Below, piece after piece: positions 1-7,509 of a stretch of 11,321 nucleotides of DNA. This DNA comes from an uncultured Oscillospiraceae bacterium (GTDB lineage: Bacteria > Bacillota > Clostridia > Oscillospirales > Ruminococcaceae), in the NCBI GenBank assembly GCA_910577565.1, contig CAJTNJ010000023.1, forward strand, positions 1 to 11,321. Direction: 5' to 3'. The translations under genes were made by a program, and so were the position numbers. Within the stretch, counting starts at the first letter, position 1. Each line of letters begins with the position of its first letter. The notes under the pieces are model-generated. The model was given only the letters and a program-made list of their open reading frames with translations, made no database searches and was not told the origin of the DNA.

Positions 1-473
1 TCATAAATGAATTAATAGAAATGGATGTGTTAACAGTTATGTAGAAGGGGAAACAGAATATATGTTATAACACTAGTAATTAGAGAAAAAAGAAAAATAG
101 TAGGATATATCCATATGACAAAAGTAGTGAAAAAATACAAAAACTTGTAGACAGATCACCAAAGGCAGAGCATTATTATTCTGATGCTTATTCTGCATAT
201 TCCGAGATATACACAAGTCATTGAAAAATAAAAGTCAGAATTAAAACACATTAGAAGGTTGTACATTCTGATTTAAAGAACTATAAGCACCTCTATATAG
301 AAAATCAAAATATTTTTTAGATATATAGATGTTGCCAAAAGCTGTCTTTAAAATATTTGTTCATGCTTTTAATAAATTTGCCCTAGCTAAGTTCTTGTAT
401 CCCTGACTCAAATCTGCATCTGCATTTTTTCTTTAAACTTCTTTTTATGGAACTCTTTCTATTTTTTGAATAA
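1..473 (+). pseudogene. Decayed IS1-like transposase, 3' part
   Basis: No open frame survives, but pieces in different frames line up in order with the C-terminal half of the DDE transposases annotated as IS1 family in Clostridia. Around 52-105 reads GNRIYVITLVIREKRKIVGY. From 114 to 222 another frame reads YDKSSEKIQKLVDRSPKAEH, then YYSDAYSAYSEIYTSH and a stop; the SDAYSAY part matches the second catalytic Asp region. From 258 comes VVHSDLKNY, matching the conserved VEGVNSDLRHY block with its catalytic Glu disrupted by indels. From 341 to 403 reads AVFKIFVHAFNKFALAKFLY, matching the conserved VFVEAYNKFGEAK block. From 447 to 473 reads MELFLFFE then a stop, matching the usual PFSLLDFL end. 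At least three frameshifts and several stops show it is dead. The 5' part lies outside the window. Family membership is from memory of conserved blocks, not from a search. Confidence 0.72.
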
Positions 474-477
474 ATTA

Positions 478-506
478 TTGCCAAATTCTATAAAATGATG
501 TAACAT
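478..506 (+). promoter_or_regulatory. Predicted sigma-A promoter of alr
   Basis: A -35 box TTGCCA (478-483) and a -10 box TAACAT (501-506) are separated by exactly 17 bp. Transcription would begin near 513, giving a leader of about 34 nt before the alr start. The -35 box begins 5 bp after the last stop codon of the transposase remnant, so it may lie in or next to the old element end. The -10 matches consensus at 4 of 6 positions. Confidence 0.5.
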
Positions 507-533
507 ATATATTTGTATTTAATAGGATTATCT

Positions 534-540
534 GAGGTGA
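534..540 (+). promoter_or_regulatory. Ribosome binding site deciding the alr start
   Basis: GAGGTGA ends 6 nt before GTG at 547 but only 3 nt before the in-frame TTG at 544. Spacing therefore favours GTG 547 as the start codon. Confidence 0.6.
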
Positions 541-546
541 AATTTG

Positions 547-1671
547 GTGTCAAAATATAATCAAAGGTGCTGGGCAGAAATAGATTTGGACGCATTGACT
601 TGTAATATGGAGCTAATAATGCACAAGCTATCAAAAGGTGAAAAACCAATGCTTGTGGTAAAAGCCGATGCTTATGGATGCGGTGCAAGTGTTGTTGCGA
701 ATTTTTTGCAGCATAAATTTTTTATAGATCACTGGGCGGTTGCTAACATAGACGAAGCTATTAGATTGCGCAGAGTTGGAATTAAAGGTGAAATAGTAAT
801 ATTTGGTTATACGCCATATGATAATGTTGAGCTGTTAAAAAAATATAATTTAATCCAATCTATTTATTGTAAAGATTACGCTCTGCTTTTAAGTGAGCAT
901 GCACAAAAAGCAAAAATAAATATTCCTATACATATTGCCATTGACACTGGAATGAGCAGAGTTGGCTTTTTGCCGGATGAGGACTTTTTATATTATTCTA
1001 AGCTTCTGTGTTTTGATATGAAAGGTGTCTTTACACATTTGTGCTGTGCCGATTCATATGACAAAGATTCTGTGCAGTTTACGAAAGACCAAATAGAAAT
1101 TTTTAAAAAGATCACCAAAGGCTTGCCAAACCCACATTGCCGAAACAGTGCTGCTATTTTAAGCGGAGTTGGTGGTGGCTTTTCATATGCTAGACCAGGC
1201 ATCATTTTATATGGACTCCAACCAAGCTCGGATGTTACTTGCAGTGAATTAAAGCCGGTGATGTCATTTAAAACAGTGGTTAGCATGGTCAAAACGATAA
1301 AAAAAGGTCAAACAGTCGGTTATGGCAGAACATTTTGCGCTAACAAAAAAACAAAAGTAGCAACGCTATCAGTTGGTTATGCTGATGGATATTCTCGTTC
1401 TTTATCAAACAAGGGAAAAGTCTTAATTGGCGGCAAGGTCGCACGAGTAATCGGCAATGTTTGCATGGATCAAACTATGATTGATGTTACGGGAATAGAT
1501 GTAAATATTGGTGATGTTGCAACCTTGTTTGGTGACGATGGAACAAACGTATATACAGCAAATGATATTGCAAGCGAAATCGGAACTATTGGTTATGAAG
1601 TAACTTGTTCTGTCTCAAAACGAGTGCCAAGAGTTTATATGTTAGGCGGTGTAGAGGTTAACGTCAAATAA
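547..1671 (+). CDS. alr: Alanine racemase
   Basis: This PLP enzyme interconverts L- and D-alanine in the cytoplasm and supplies D-alanine for peptidoglycan. The product is 374 aa from GTG, the usual length for a stand-alone Alr; it lacks the membrane domain of VanT-type serine racemases. The N-terminal TIM-barrel domain starts with WAEIDLDAL and carries the PLP lysine K39 in VVKADAYGCG. The HCRNSAA block (NSAA motif) lies in mid-barrel. The C-terminal beta domain holds VGYGRTF, whose Y259 is the predicted second catalytic base, then SVGYADGYSR, GNVCMDQTMIDVT and the family's KRVPRVY ending. The usual GHG after the PLP motif is GCG here. GTG 547 is preferred over TTG 544 because of the ribosome binding site. 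The gene seems monocistronic, with its own promoter at 478-506. Family assignment is secure; a broader substrate range cannot be excluded. Confidence 0.95.
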   Translation: MSKYNQRCWAEIDLDALTCNMELIMHKLSKGEKPMLVVKADAYGCGASVVANFLQHKFFIDHWAVANIDEAIRLRRVGIKGEIVIFGYTPYDNVELLKKYNLIQSIYCKDYALLLSEHAQKAKINIPIHIAIDTGMSRVGFLPDEDFLYYSKLLCFDMKGVFTHLCCADSYDKDSVQFTKDQIEIFKKITKGLPNPHCRNSAAILSGVGGGFSYARPGIILYGLQPSSDVTCSELKPVMSFKTVVSMVKTIKKGQTVGYGRTFCANKKTKVATLSVGYADGYSRSLSNKGKVLIGGKVARVIGNVCMDQTMIDVTGIDVNIGDVATLFGDDGTNVYTANDIASEIGTIGYEVTCSVSKRVPRVYMLGGVEVNVK

Positions 1672-1683
1672 TTTATTCAAATA

Positions 1684-1726
1684 TTATGGTATATTGAGCT
1701 ATTTTATGTAAAAATAGAAGCCATAA
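1684..1726 (+). terminator. Possible alr terminator, imperfect nested hairpin
   Basis: TTATGG (1684-1689) pairs with CCATAA (1721-1726) around an inner stem CTATTTT (1699-1705) / AAAATAG (1711-1717). It starts 12 nt after the alr stop. No T-run follows, so an intrinsic terminator is doubtful; the structure may only protect the 3' end. Confidence 0.3.
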
Positions 1727-2035
1727 GAAATAATTGCAGAATGTGTTAAATCTGATTTAAAACAATATATCTTTTGGGTGCAGAAAAACCAAATCTTTTC
1801 GAAGAATTAACAGCTTATAAAACTTAAATTTCTATTCTTGCTTTTTAATAATTTCGTTCTTGCTAACTATCTTCATCATTCAATAAGATATGTTGTCCTC
1901 TTCACTTTTTTATCTTAATCCTCTCTATCGAATACTCCATCATCTTCTCAAAATAGACATTTCCAATTTGCTGCTTATTGGGCGCTTTTAAATGTGTTTA
2001 TTTATAAAAAACCTGTTAAATTGCATATACTTAAT

Positions 2036-2061
2036 CGAAAAAGGGTATGTTTCCTAAACAT
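2036..2061 (-). terminator. Weak intrinsic terminator of the phosphoesterase gene
   Basis: On the minus strand ATGTTT-AGG-AAACAT forms a 6-bp stem with a 3-nt loop (2061-2047). It is followed by ACCC and five T residues, 15 nt after the stop codon. The stem is short and AT-rich. Confidence 0.4.
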
Positions 2062-2075
2062 TTCTGGCCTATATT

Positions 2076-2759
2076 TTAATTTGGATGCTCATCCACAACA
2101 GGAATTAGATAATCAAAAACAGCTTGATATTTTGGTGGTATAAATTTATCTGCATGATATTTGCCAAAATACCATTTTTTAAAATCTGTATGAGTTCTTA
2201 TCTCTTCTAATATTTCATGAATAAGATCGTAGTTTTTCTGTTCATTCTCCATGCACGACTTGATTGATAAAGGAGCTTCATGGGTTACTATCACATCAAA
2301 ATTGCCGTTTGCCTTGCGAATGTTTTCGATTACATTATCAATTTGTTTTTGTGTAGGCGACTCTTCTGGCCACCAAGAAACACCTTTTGCATGGTCGGTT
2401 TTGTTTTCGCTTGAACCGCCACCAAATGCAAGGACATTTTTACCATCTATTTGATAGGTCTCACCACGCAATAGCTGGATTATGTTGTCTCTTATATATC
2501 TTGCTTGGCCGCCATTCCATTCACCTATTGGGTATTTTGAAAGAAGTTGTTGATTGTCATGACATCCGTCAACAAATGCAATATTATATTTGCGTTTAGA
2601 CAGCCATTTTAGATTTTTTTGTTCTTTTAGCGAATTATCCCACAAAAATCCAAAGTCTCCGCACACAATTATGGTATCATGTTTTTTAACTTTTTTATAA
2701 CTTGGATTATCCAAAAAATATTCAAGTTGTCCGTGTTTGTCACCTGTTATCCAAATCAT
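2076..2759 (-). CDS. Calcineurin-like metallophosphoesterase with substituted metal-ligand residues
   Basis: The 227-aa product is a cytoplasmic phosphoesterase-fold protein of the calcineurin-like superfamily; its substrate is unknown. Motifs appear in order: GDKHG (D7, H9), CGDFGF (D35), VDGCHDN (C66, H67), GGGSS (about 114-118), VTHEAP (H160) and FGKYHAD (K200, H202). In most family members the third motif is GNH[DE] and the last is GHxH. Here the Asn ligand is Cys and the first His of GHxH is Lys. Both are visible in the codons (TGT at 2564-2562, AAA at 2162-2160), so activity or metal preference may be altered. The rest of the fold looks intact, including the WNGG segment seen in clostridial and phage-associated relatives. 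AGGAGT lies 6 nt before the ATG, and a promoter is predicted at 2782-2810. It appears to be transcribed alone. Confidence 0.85.
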   Translation of the reverse strand: MIWITGDKHGQLEYFLDNPSYKKVKKHDTIIVCGDFGFLWDNSLKEQKNLKWLSKRKYNIAFVDGCHDNQQLLSKYPIGEWNGGQARYIRDNIIQLLRGETYQIDGKNVLAFGGGSSENKTDHAKGVSWWPEESPTQKQIDNVIENIRKANGNFDVIVTHEAPLSIKSCMENEQKNYDLIHEILEEIRTHTDFKKWYFGKYHADKFIPPKYQAVFDYLIPVVDEHPN

Positions 2760-2781
2760 TAAAACACTCCTACTAAAAACA

Positions 2782-2810
2782 ATAATATCTTAAATTAACC
2801 ACCAAAACAA
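2782..2810 (-). promoter_or_regulatory. Predicted sigma-A promoter of the phosphoesterase gene
   Basis: Read on the minus strand, TTGTTT (2810-2805) and TATTAT (2787-2782) are 17 bp apart. The -10 matches consensus at 5 of 6 positions. Transcription would start near 2775, just upstream of the AGGAGT ribosome binding site at 2771-2766, giving a leader of about 15 nt. Confidence 0.45.
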
Positions 2811-2948
2811 TTTGCAAAGCGCCCGAATTAAAAATAAACAACAAAATCAATAACTAAAACAACGTTTTTCAAATGAGAAAGATGCAATGAGTTTAACTCA
2901 AAAGCTTTTAATTATCAACTTAAAATTAACCTAAACAATGCAAAACTA

Positions 2949-2968
2949 TTCAAAGCAGCACCTTTGAA
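2949..2968 (-). terminator. Possible metY terminator
   Basis: TTCAAAG and CTTTGAA form a perfect 7-bp stem around a 6-nt loop, about 38 nt after the metY stop. On the minus strand it is followed by ATAG and four T residues, a weak U-tract. Confidence 0.4.
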
Positions 2969-3006
2969 ATATCCATATTCTTTTTTAGATGCACATCAAA
3001 TAAAAA

Positions 3007-4287
3007 TTAGATTTTATCAAGAGCCTGCTTAATGTCATCTATTATGTCGTTGACGTTTTCGATGCCAACAGAAATTCTAACTGTACTGCTTGAAATGCCT
3101 GCTTTGTTAAGCTGCTCTTCGTTTAATTGTGAGTGAGTTGTTGTTGCCGGATGACTAATTAGGCTCCTTGTATCTCCTACATTAGCACAATGAATAATGA
3201 GCTTTAAGTTATCTATAAATTTAGCTGCAGCAGCCTTGTTGCCTTTAATATCAAATGTGAACACCGAACCTACGCCATTTGGTAGATATTTTTTAGCAAG
3301 TTCATAATATAGACTATTTTTAAGCATAGGGAAATGGACGGCAGATATTTTATCAGAACTATCCAAGAATTTAGCCACTTCAAGTGCATTCTCGCAGTGC
3401 CTTTCCATTCTTATTGACAAAGTTTCAATTCCATTCATTATTTCAAATGCGTTAAATGCAGACATACAGCCGCCAATGTCGCGCATAATCAACGTCCTAA
3501 GGCGAGTTATAAATGCAGTTTCGTCCAAATCAGCATAGATAAGTCCATGATAGCTCGGATCAGGCTCATTATATAGAGGGAATCTTTTGTTGTTTTTAAA
3601 ATTAAATTTACCGCTATCAACAATTAATCCACCCATTACATTGCTGTGACCGTTTAAAAACTTTGTTGCAGAATATACCACAATATCTGCACCAAAATCT
3701 ATAGGTTTTATAAGTGCGGGAGTTGTAAAGGTAGAATCGACAATAAATGGAATGCCATTTGAATGAGCTAGCTTAGCTATATTCTCAATATCTGCAATGT
3801 TTGCGTTTGGGTTTCCAACCATCTCTACAAAAAGGCACTTTGTTTTGTCTGTTATTGCCTGTTTCCACTCATCAAAGTTGTTTGGATTAACAAACTTGGT
3901 TTTAATTCCTATTCTGTTTAATGTTACACCCAGGAGGTTTATGGCACCGCCATAGATGTTTATAGAAGAAACTATTTCATCGCCAGAAGAGCATAAATTG
4001 AGCATTGTGGAAAATATGGCGCAGTGGCCTGATGAAAATCCAAGAGCAGCTACGCCGCCGTCTAGGATTGCCATCCTGCGTTCTAACACATCAACGGTTG
4101 GATTGCTTAAGCGGGAGTAGATGTTGCCGGGTTTTTGCAAATTAAATATCTTTTCTGCGTAGTCGGTGCTTTCATATTCATAAGCATTTGTAAGATAGAT
4201 TGGAACAGCCACAGACTTTGTGGTAGGCTCTATTTCATAGCCACCACGCAGTGCCAGCGTTTCTTGTCGGTAATTTTTACACTCCAT
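3007..4287 (-). CDS. metY: O-acetylhomoserine sulfhydrylase (O-acetylhomoserine aminocarboxypropyltransferase)
   Basis: This PLP enzyme of the Cys/Met-metabolism family joins O-acetyl-L-homoserine and sulfide to give homocysteine and acetate in methionine synthesis. At 426 aa it has the long MetY length rather than the roughly 380-400 aa of MetB/MetC. Visible marks are the N-terminal ETLALRGGYE, AVPIYLTNAYEYES, NIYSRLSNPTVDVLERR (cofactor and substrate loop), LDGGVAALGFSSG, DEIVSSINIYGG, and the PLP lysine K209 in YSATKFLNGH followed by VMGG. The C-terminal part has DTRSLISHPATTTH, which carries the conserved substrate-binding Arg and Ser/His segment, and ends with VRISVGIE. AGGAGG (4301-4296) lies 8 nt before the ATG. 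It is transcribed alone and divergently from the carboxypeptidase gene. I saw no S-box-like SAM riboswitch or T-box upstream and no convincing -35/-10 pair. Related gamma-lyase activities are possible. Confidence 0.93.
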   Translation of the reverse strand: MECKNYRQETLALRGGYEIEPTTKSVAVPIYLTNAYEYESTDYAEKIFNLQKPGNIYSRLSNPTVDVLERRMAILDGGVAALGFSSGHCAIFSTMLNLCSSGDEIVSSINIYGGAINLLGVTLNRIGIKTKFVNPNNFDEWKQAITDKTKCLFVEMVGNPNANIADIENIAKLAHSNGIPFIVDSTFTTPALIKPIDFGADIVVYSATKFLNGHSNVMGGLIVDSGKFNFKNNKRFPLYNEPDPSYHGLIYADLDETAFITRLRTLIMRDIGGCMSAFNAFEIMNGIETLSIRMERHCENALEVAKFLDSSDKISAVHFPMLKNSLYYELAKKYLPNGVGSVFTFDIKGNKAAAAKFIDNLKLIIHCANVGDTRSLISHPATTTHSQLNEEQLNKAGISSSTVRISVGIENVNDIIDDIKQALDKI

Positions 4288-4416
4288 ATTTATATCCTCC
4301 TAAAAATATACTATTAGTAATTTAAAATGTCTATAAACTCAAAGTTATAAATATTTGTTAAGGCATATGCACGCACAGATGATAAATATTTTTAATAAAT
4401 GTAATATCATTGTAAA

Positions 4417-4445
4417 TTGATTTGCTTAGTATTTTTTGATATAAT
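4417..4445 (+). promoter_or_regulatory. Strong extended -10 promoter, probably for the carboxypeptidase-CDF operon
   Basis: TTGATT (4417-4422) and a perfect TATAAT (4440-4445) are separated by 17 bp. TG at 4437-4438 gives an extended -10 (TGATATAAT). It points toward the carboxypeptidase gene, 326 nt upstream of that ATG, and lies within the metY upstream region on the other strand. Confidence 0.6.
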
Positions 4446-4771
4446 TTAAGAAATAATAAATTATTAAATTCAGATTAAGTTTTATAACTTTAACTTTAGG
4501 TGTTTCCAAAAGAAAGATAATCAGGTAAATATTCATGTTTTTACAGAAAATGACTAAATTTTAATGTTTAATAAATTGTAACACTTTTTAAAATATTCAT
4601 TTTTATTTTCCGGACAAAATTACATGTATGTTTTTATTAATGCCCAAAATATTTCTGAATTTAAAAATTCTGCTTTTTCTATTAATTTTTGCTTGTCTTT
4701 ACTCGGCAATTCTAAAATTTTTAACATAAAGAATAATATCCATTATAAACCATTTGTGGGAGATTGTCTAT
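4446..4771 (+). other. Long AT-rich leader upstream of the carboxypeptidase gene
   Basis: If transcription starts near 4452, the mRNA would carry an untranslated leader of about 320 nt. I see no recognisable riboswitch and no GC-rich hairpin with a T-run. A second, weaker promoter could shorten it: TTTACT (4698-4703), 18 bp, TAACAT (4722-4727). An open frame from 4624 to 4863 has no ribosome binding site, has biased AT-rich composition and overlaps the real gene in another frame, so I do not call it. Confidence 0.4.
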
Positions 4772-6118
4772 ATGAAAATCGGTATAAAGATAATTTTATG
4801 TTTAACATTATCGCTTATGTTGGCGTTTACGGTTTTTCCCGTGTTTGCTTTTACACCATATAACGCAGACTTGTCACTTCAAAGCGAGTCAGTCTATTTT
4901 GTAAATACAGATACTGGAGCGGTTGTATATGAAAAAAACAGCAATGAACAGATATGTCCTGCTTCACTGGTAAAGATAATGACAGTAATATTAGTCTTAG
5001 AATCTGCTGATAGCTCTGATTTGGATGCTTTTTTAAATCAAACTGTTACTGCCAAATCTTATATTTTTGACAGACTCTATGGCCAAAATGCATCTAATGC
5101 CGACATAAGGCCTGGCGAAAAATTACCAATGAAGGACGTTTTATATGCAACCATACTTGCATCTGCTTGTGAGGGTTCTATGGTGCTTGCAGATTTTATT
5201 GATGGTGAAGATACACAGGCATTTGTTGAAAAAATGAATCAAAAGGCAAGGGAGCTTGGGATGAATAATACTATTTTTGTCGACCCTGATGGCCTTGATG
5301 AAAAAACGCAAAGATCGACAGCATATGACATGTATCTGCTTGTTGACTACTGCATGAAAAATCCGACATTTGCTAAAATTGCAAAATCTCAAGACCATAT
5401 TATGTCCGCAACAAATAAACACCCTCAACAAAGAAGTATTCAACACACCAATCACATGATGAGCCGATATCTTGGAGGCAAATATTATGACGATAGGGTT
5501 TTTGGCATAAAAACAGGAACAGCAAACGGGATTAAAAACCTTATAAGCTCTGCAACCAGTGGCAGATATAACTATATCTTAGTTACAATGGGTGCGCCTG
5601 AGAGCAATACTGTCAATAATACCTATGTAGACGCTTCAAAGCTTTACAACTGGGCTTTTGGCAATCTCAAGTTTGTAACAGTAGGCAATCCCGGAGAAAA
5701 AATGATACCTAACAACATAAAAGTAAACATGGGAAAAGACACGGACGCCGTTATATTGACTCCCAAAGAGCAAGTTATTGAGTTGCTTCCAAAATCCATC
5801 AACGCCTCAGCAATACTTTGGGATACATCAAAACTTCCCGATAAAATAGATGCGCCCATTGAAAAGGGACAGATTATAGGCCAGGTGGATTTGAAACTCT
5901 CGGGTCAAGTAATTAGCACGGTTGATGTTGTTGCTGATCAAAAGGTTGATCTGAGCTTATTTGCATTTATTTCTAAGCTTGTTAAAAACATTTTTATGTC
6001 GTGGTGGTTTATTACCATTGTTATAATTTTGGGATTAGTTATAATTTTAATATTAATTAAAAGAAATATTAATAGAAAAAACAAAATCAATAGATATAAG
6101 CCGTTTAAAAGAAGGTAA
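4772..6118 (+). CDS. D-alanyl-D-alanine carboxypeptidase, low-molecular-weight PBP (DacF-like, family S11)
   Basis: The 448-aa exported enzyme removes, or transfers, the terminal D-Ala of peptidoglycan stem peptides at the outer membrane face. Residues 1 to about 26 form a signal peptide (hydrophobic core ending FPVFA). The transpeptidase-like domain has SLVK with nucleophile S65 and K68, the second motif as S131-A132-C133, and KTGTAN with K247. A PBP5-type C-terminal beta domain follows (about 300-395), then a membrane segment (WWFITIVIILGLVIILILI) and a basic tail, as in clostridial DacF-like proteins. The second motif is SAC, not the usual SxN. The Streptomyces K15 DD-transpeptidase is a characterised enzyme with Cys there, so transpeptidation is possible. 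ATG 4772 is chosen over TTG 4754 because GGGAG (4758-4762) lies 9 nt before it and the signal peptide then starts correctly. The CDF gene follows after 35 bp. A sporulation role is possible but not shown. Confidence 0.92.
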   Translation: MKIGIKIILCLTLSLMLAFTVFPVFAFTPYNADLSLQSESVYFVNTDTGAVVYEKNSNEQICPASLVKIMTVILVLESADSSDLDAFLNQTVTAKSYIFDRLYGQNASNADIRPGEKLPMKDVLYATILASACEGSMVLADFIDGEDTQAFVEKMNQKARELGMNNTIFVDPDGLDEKTQRSTAYDMYLLVDYCMKNPTFAKIAKSQDHIMSATNKHPQQRSIQHTNHMMSRYLGGKYYDDRVFGIKTGTANGIKNLISSATSGRYNYILVTMGAPESNTVNNTYVDASKLYNWAFGNLKFVTVGNPGEKMIPNNIKVNMGKDTDAVILTPKEQVIELLPKSINASAILWDTSKLPDKIDAPIEKGQIIGQVDLKLSGQVISTVDVVADQKVDLSLFAFISKLVKNIFMSWWFITIVIILGLVIILILIKRNINRKNKINRYKPFKRR

Positions 6119-6153
6119 CCGAGTGGAATTGATAAAGGTGGAATATAGCCGTT

Positions 6154-7317
6154 ATGTTTGTAGATTTTTTGGTAGGTAAATTTGTAAAATCAAAGTCGTT
6201 TGATAAGAGGCGCCAAGAAATGGCCGTAGTCGCCGGTATTTTTAATATGATATGCAACATAGTACTTTTTGTTTTTAAATTCGCGGTAGGAATTATGTCA
6301 GAAAGTGTTACAGTAACTGTTGATGCATTTAATAATTTATCAGACGTTGGTTTTTCGCTTGTTACAATTTTTGGATTTAAGCTATCAAACAAGCCGGCAA
6401 ACAAAAAGCACCCTTTTGGTTATGGTAGAGTCGAGTATATTATAGGAATTTTAATTTCAATATTTATTATTTTGGTAGGACTTGAGTTTATAAAAAGCTC
6501 TATTGGTCTTATAATAGAACCTGTAGATATTGAATTTAATTGGTTTATGATAATTTTTTTGGTCATTGCGATATTTGTCAAGCTGTGGATGGGGTTTGCA
6601 AGCATAAAGTTTGGCAAACTTATGTGTGGTTCAACTACCATGAAAGCAATGGCAGTTGACAGTTTAACAGATGTTGCGTGCACTGCTGTTGGCATAATTT
6701 CCATCATTGTCTCCGGTATTTTTGGGATCCCGATCGATGGATGGCTTGGTTTTTTGGTAGCTTTGATAGTTATAATTATGGGCATCAGGGTTTTAATAGA
6801 TACAATCAGTCCGCTTCTTGGACAAACTCCTGATCCTGAGATGGTTGTTAAATTAAAGCAAAAGGTTCTTGAATATCCACAAATAGTTGGTGTGCACGAT
6901 ATTACAATTCACAGTTATGGCCCAAATTTCACCATGGCAACACTGCATGCAGAAGTACCGTCAGACAACAACATTATATTTGCACATGAAGTTATAGACA
7001 AAGCGGAAAGAGAAATAAGCAACAGCATGGGAATCAACCTATTAATTCACCTTGACCCAATTGTAACAGATGACAAAAGACTTAATGAGTTTAAAGCGTT
7101 GGTTGAAAGCTGCTTGAATGATATATCAAAAGAATATACCATGCACGACTTTAGAATGGTGGATGGTAAAAATAAAATAAACTTAATTTTTGATGTTGCG
7201 GTGCCATATGATTCTAAAAAGTCAGATGATGAAATTATGTGTGAAATTACTAAACAAGTTGTATTGTCCGACAAAAGGCTTAATCCAATTATAACTATTG
7301 ATAAAAATTTTGTTTGA
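6154..7317 (+). CDS. Cation diffusion facilitator transporter, predicted Mn(II)-type exporter
   Basis: The 387-aa inner-membrane protein belongs to the CDF family, which exports divalent metals by proton antiport as dimers. Six membrane segments can be placed at about 25-47, 51-76, 96-118, 127-146, 165-187 and 190-211. The family signature HPFGYGRVE is at 86-94. A soluble C-terminal domain runs from about 217, and is longer than in the minimal YiiP type, with a further tail of about 90 residues. Aligned on YiiP, the transport site would be N60-x3-D64 in helix 2 and D169-x3-D173 in helix 5. This N-D/D-D set resembles that of Mn exporters such as streptococcal MntE; Zn exporters usually have His in helix 5. 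AAGGTGG precedes the ATG by about 11 nt. It sits 35 bp after the carboxypeptidase gene with no terminator between, so co-transcription is likely. Metal specificity is an inference. Confidence 0.92.
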   Translation: MFVDFLVGKFVKSKSFDKRRQEMAVVAGIFNMICNIVLFVFKFAVGIMSESVTVTVDAFNNLSDVGFSLVTIFGFKLSNKPANKKHPFGYGRVEYIIGILISIFIILVGLEFIKSSIGLIIEPVDIEFNWFMIIFLVIAIFVKLWMGFASIKFGKLMCGSTTMKAMAVDSLTDVACTAVGIISIIVSGIFGIPIDGWLGFLVALIVIIMGIRVLIDTISPLLGQTPDPEMVVKLKQKVLEYPQIVGVHDITIHSYGPNFTMATLHAEVPSDNNIIFAHEVIDKAEREISNSMGINLLIHLDPIVTDDKRLNEFKALVESCLNDISKEYTMHDFRMVDGKNKINLIFDVAVPYDSKKSDDEIMCEITKQVVLSDKRLNPIITIDKNFV

Positions 7318-7445
7318 TAATTAAAAATTTATATTGCTGTTATATCACATTTAAGCTAAAAAAGATGGTTTGCCTAAAAATTGTTCTTGTTTTTTTACAT
7401 TAATATATGCAATAGATTTTTTGAGGAATATGCTTCATGATGATA

Positions 7446-7475
7446 TTGTTTATATAAGTTTGTGATATTTATAAT
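7446..7475 (+). promoter_or_regulatory. Promoter-like site in the convergent intergenic region
   Basis: TTGTTT (7446-7451) and a perfect TATAAT (7470-7475) are 18 bp apart. No gene follows on this strand; the next element is the hairpin at 7510-7593. In such AT-rich DNA a chance match is possible. Confidence 0.35.
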
Positions 7476-7509
7476 TTGAAATGAATGATTTTGTTGTATA
7501 TAAAAGTAT

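Larger units (their letters stand above)
1672..2075. other. Intergenic region without a convincing gene
   Basis: This AT-rich stretch lies between two convergent genes. Near its left end is an imperfect nested inverted repeat (1684-1726) and near its right end a weak terminator for the minus-strand gene (2036-2061). On the minus strand, 1995 to 1902 reads as about 30 codons ending in a stop, with the segment QIGNVYFEKMMEYSIERI, but it has no start codon with a ribosome binding site and a stop just upstream. It may be a relic or chance. Nothing else is seen. Confidence 0.6.

Noticed and set aside
1902..1995. Minus-strand reading frame of about 30 codons as a small gene.
   Set aside because: No start codon with a ribosome binding site and a stop immediately upstream; at best a relic.
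4288..4420. Possible SAM riboswitch (S-box) or T-box upstream of metY.
   Set aside because: None of the conserved S-box helices or a T-box sequence followed by a terminator could be found in this AT-rich stretch.
4624..4863. A 79-codon plus-strand open frame before and overlapping the carboxypeptidase start.
   Set aside because: No ribosome binding site, composition follows the AT-rich background, and it overlaps the signal-peptide region of a clear gene in another frame.
2562..5170. TGT codons sit where Asn is usual in two enzymes (GNH to GCH, SxN to SAC) and at FDGNGH in the GLUG protein, suggesting TGT might be read as Asn.
   Set aside because: Other TGT codons fall where Cys is expected, for example near the end of alr before KRVPRVY and in the GLUG NC positions. 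SxC is known in the K15 transpeptidase. Standard decoding explains the data.
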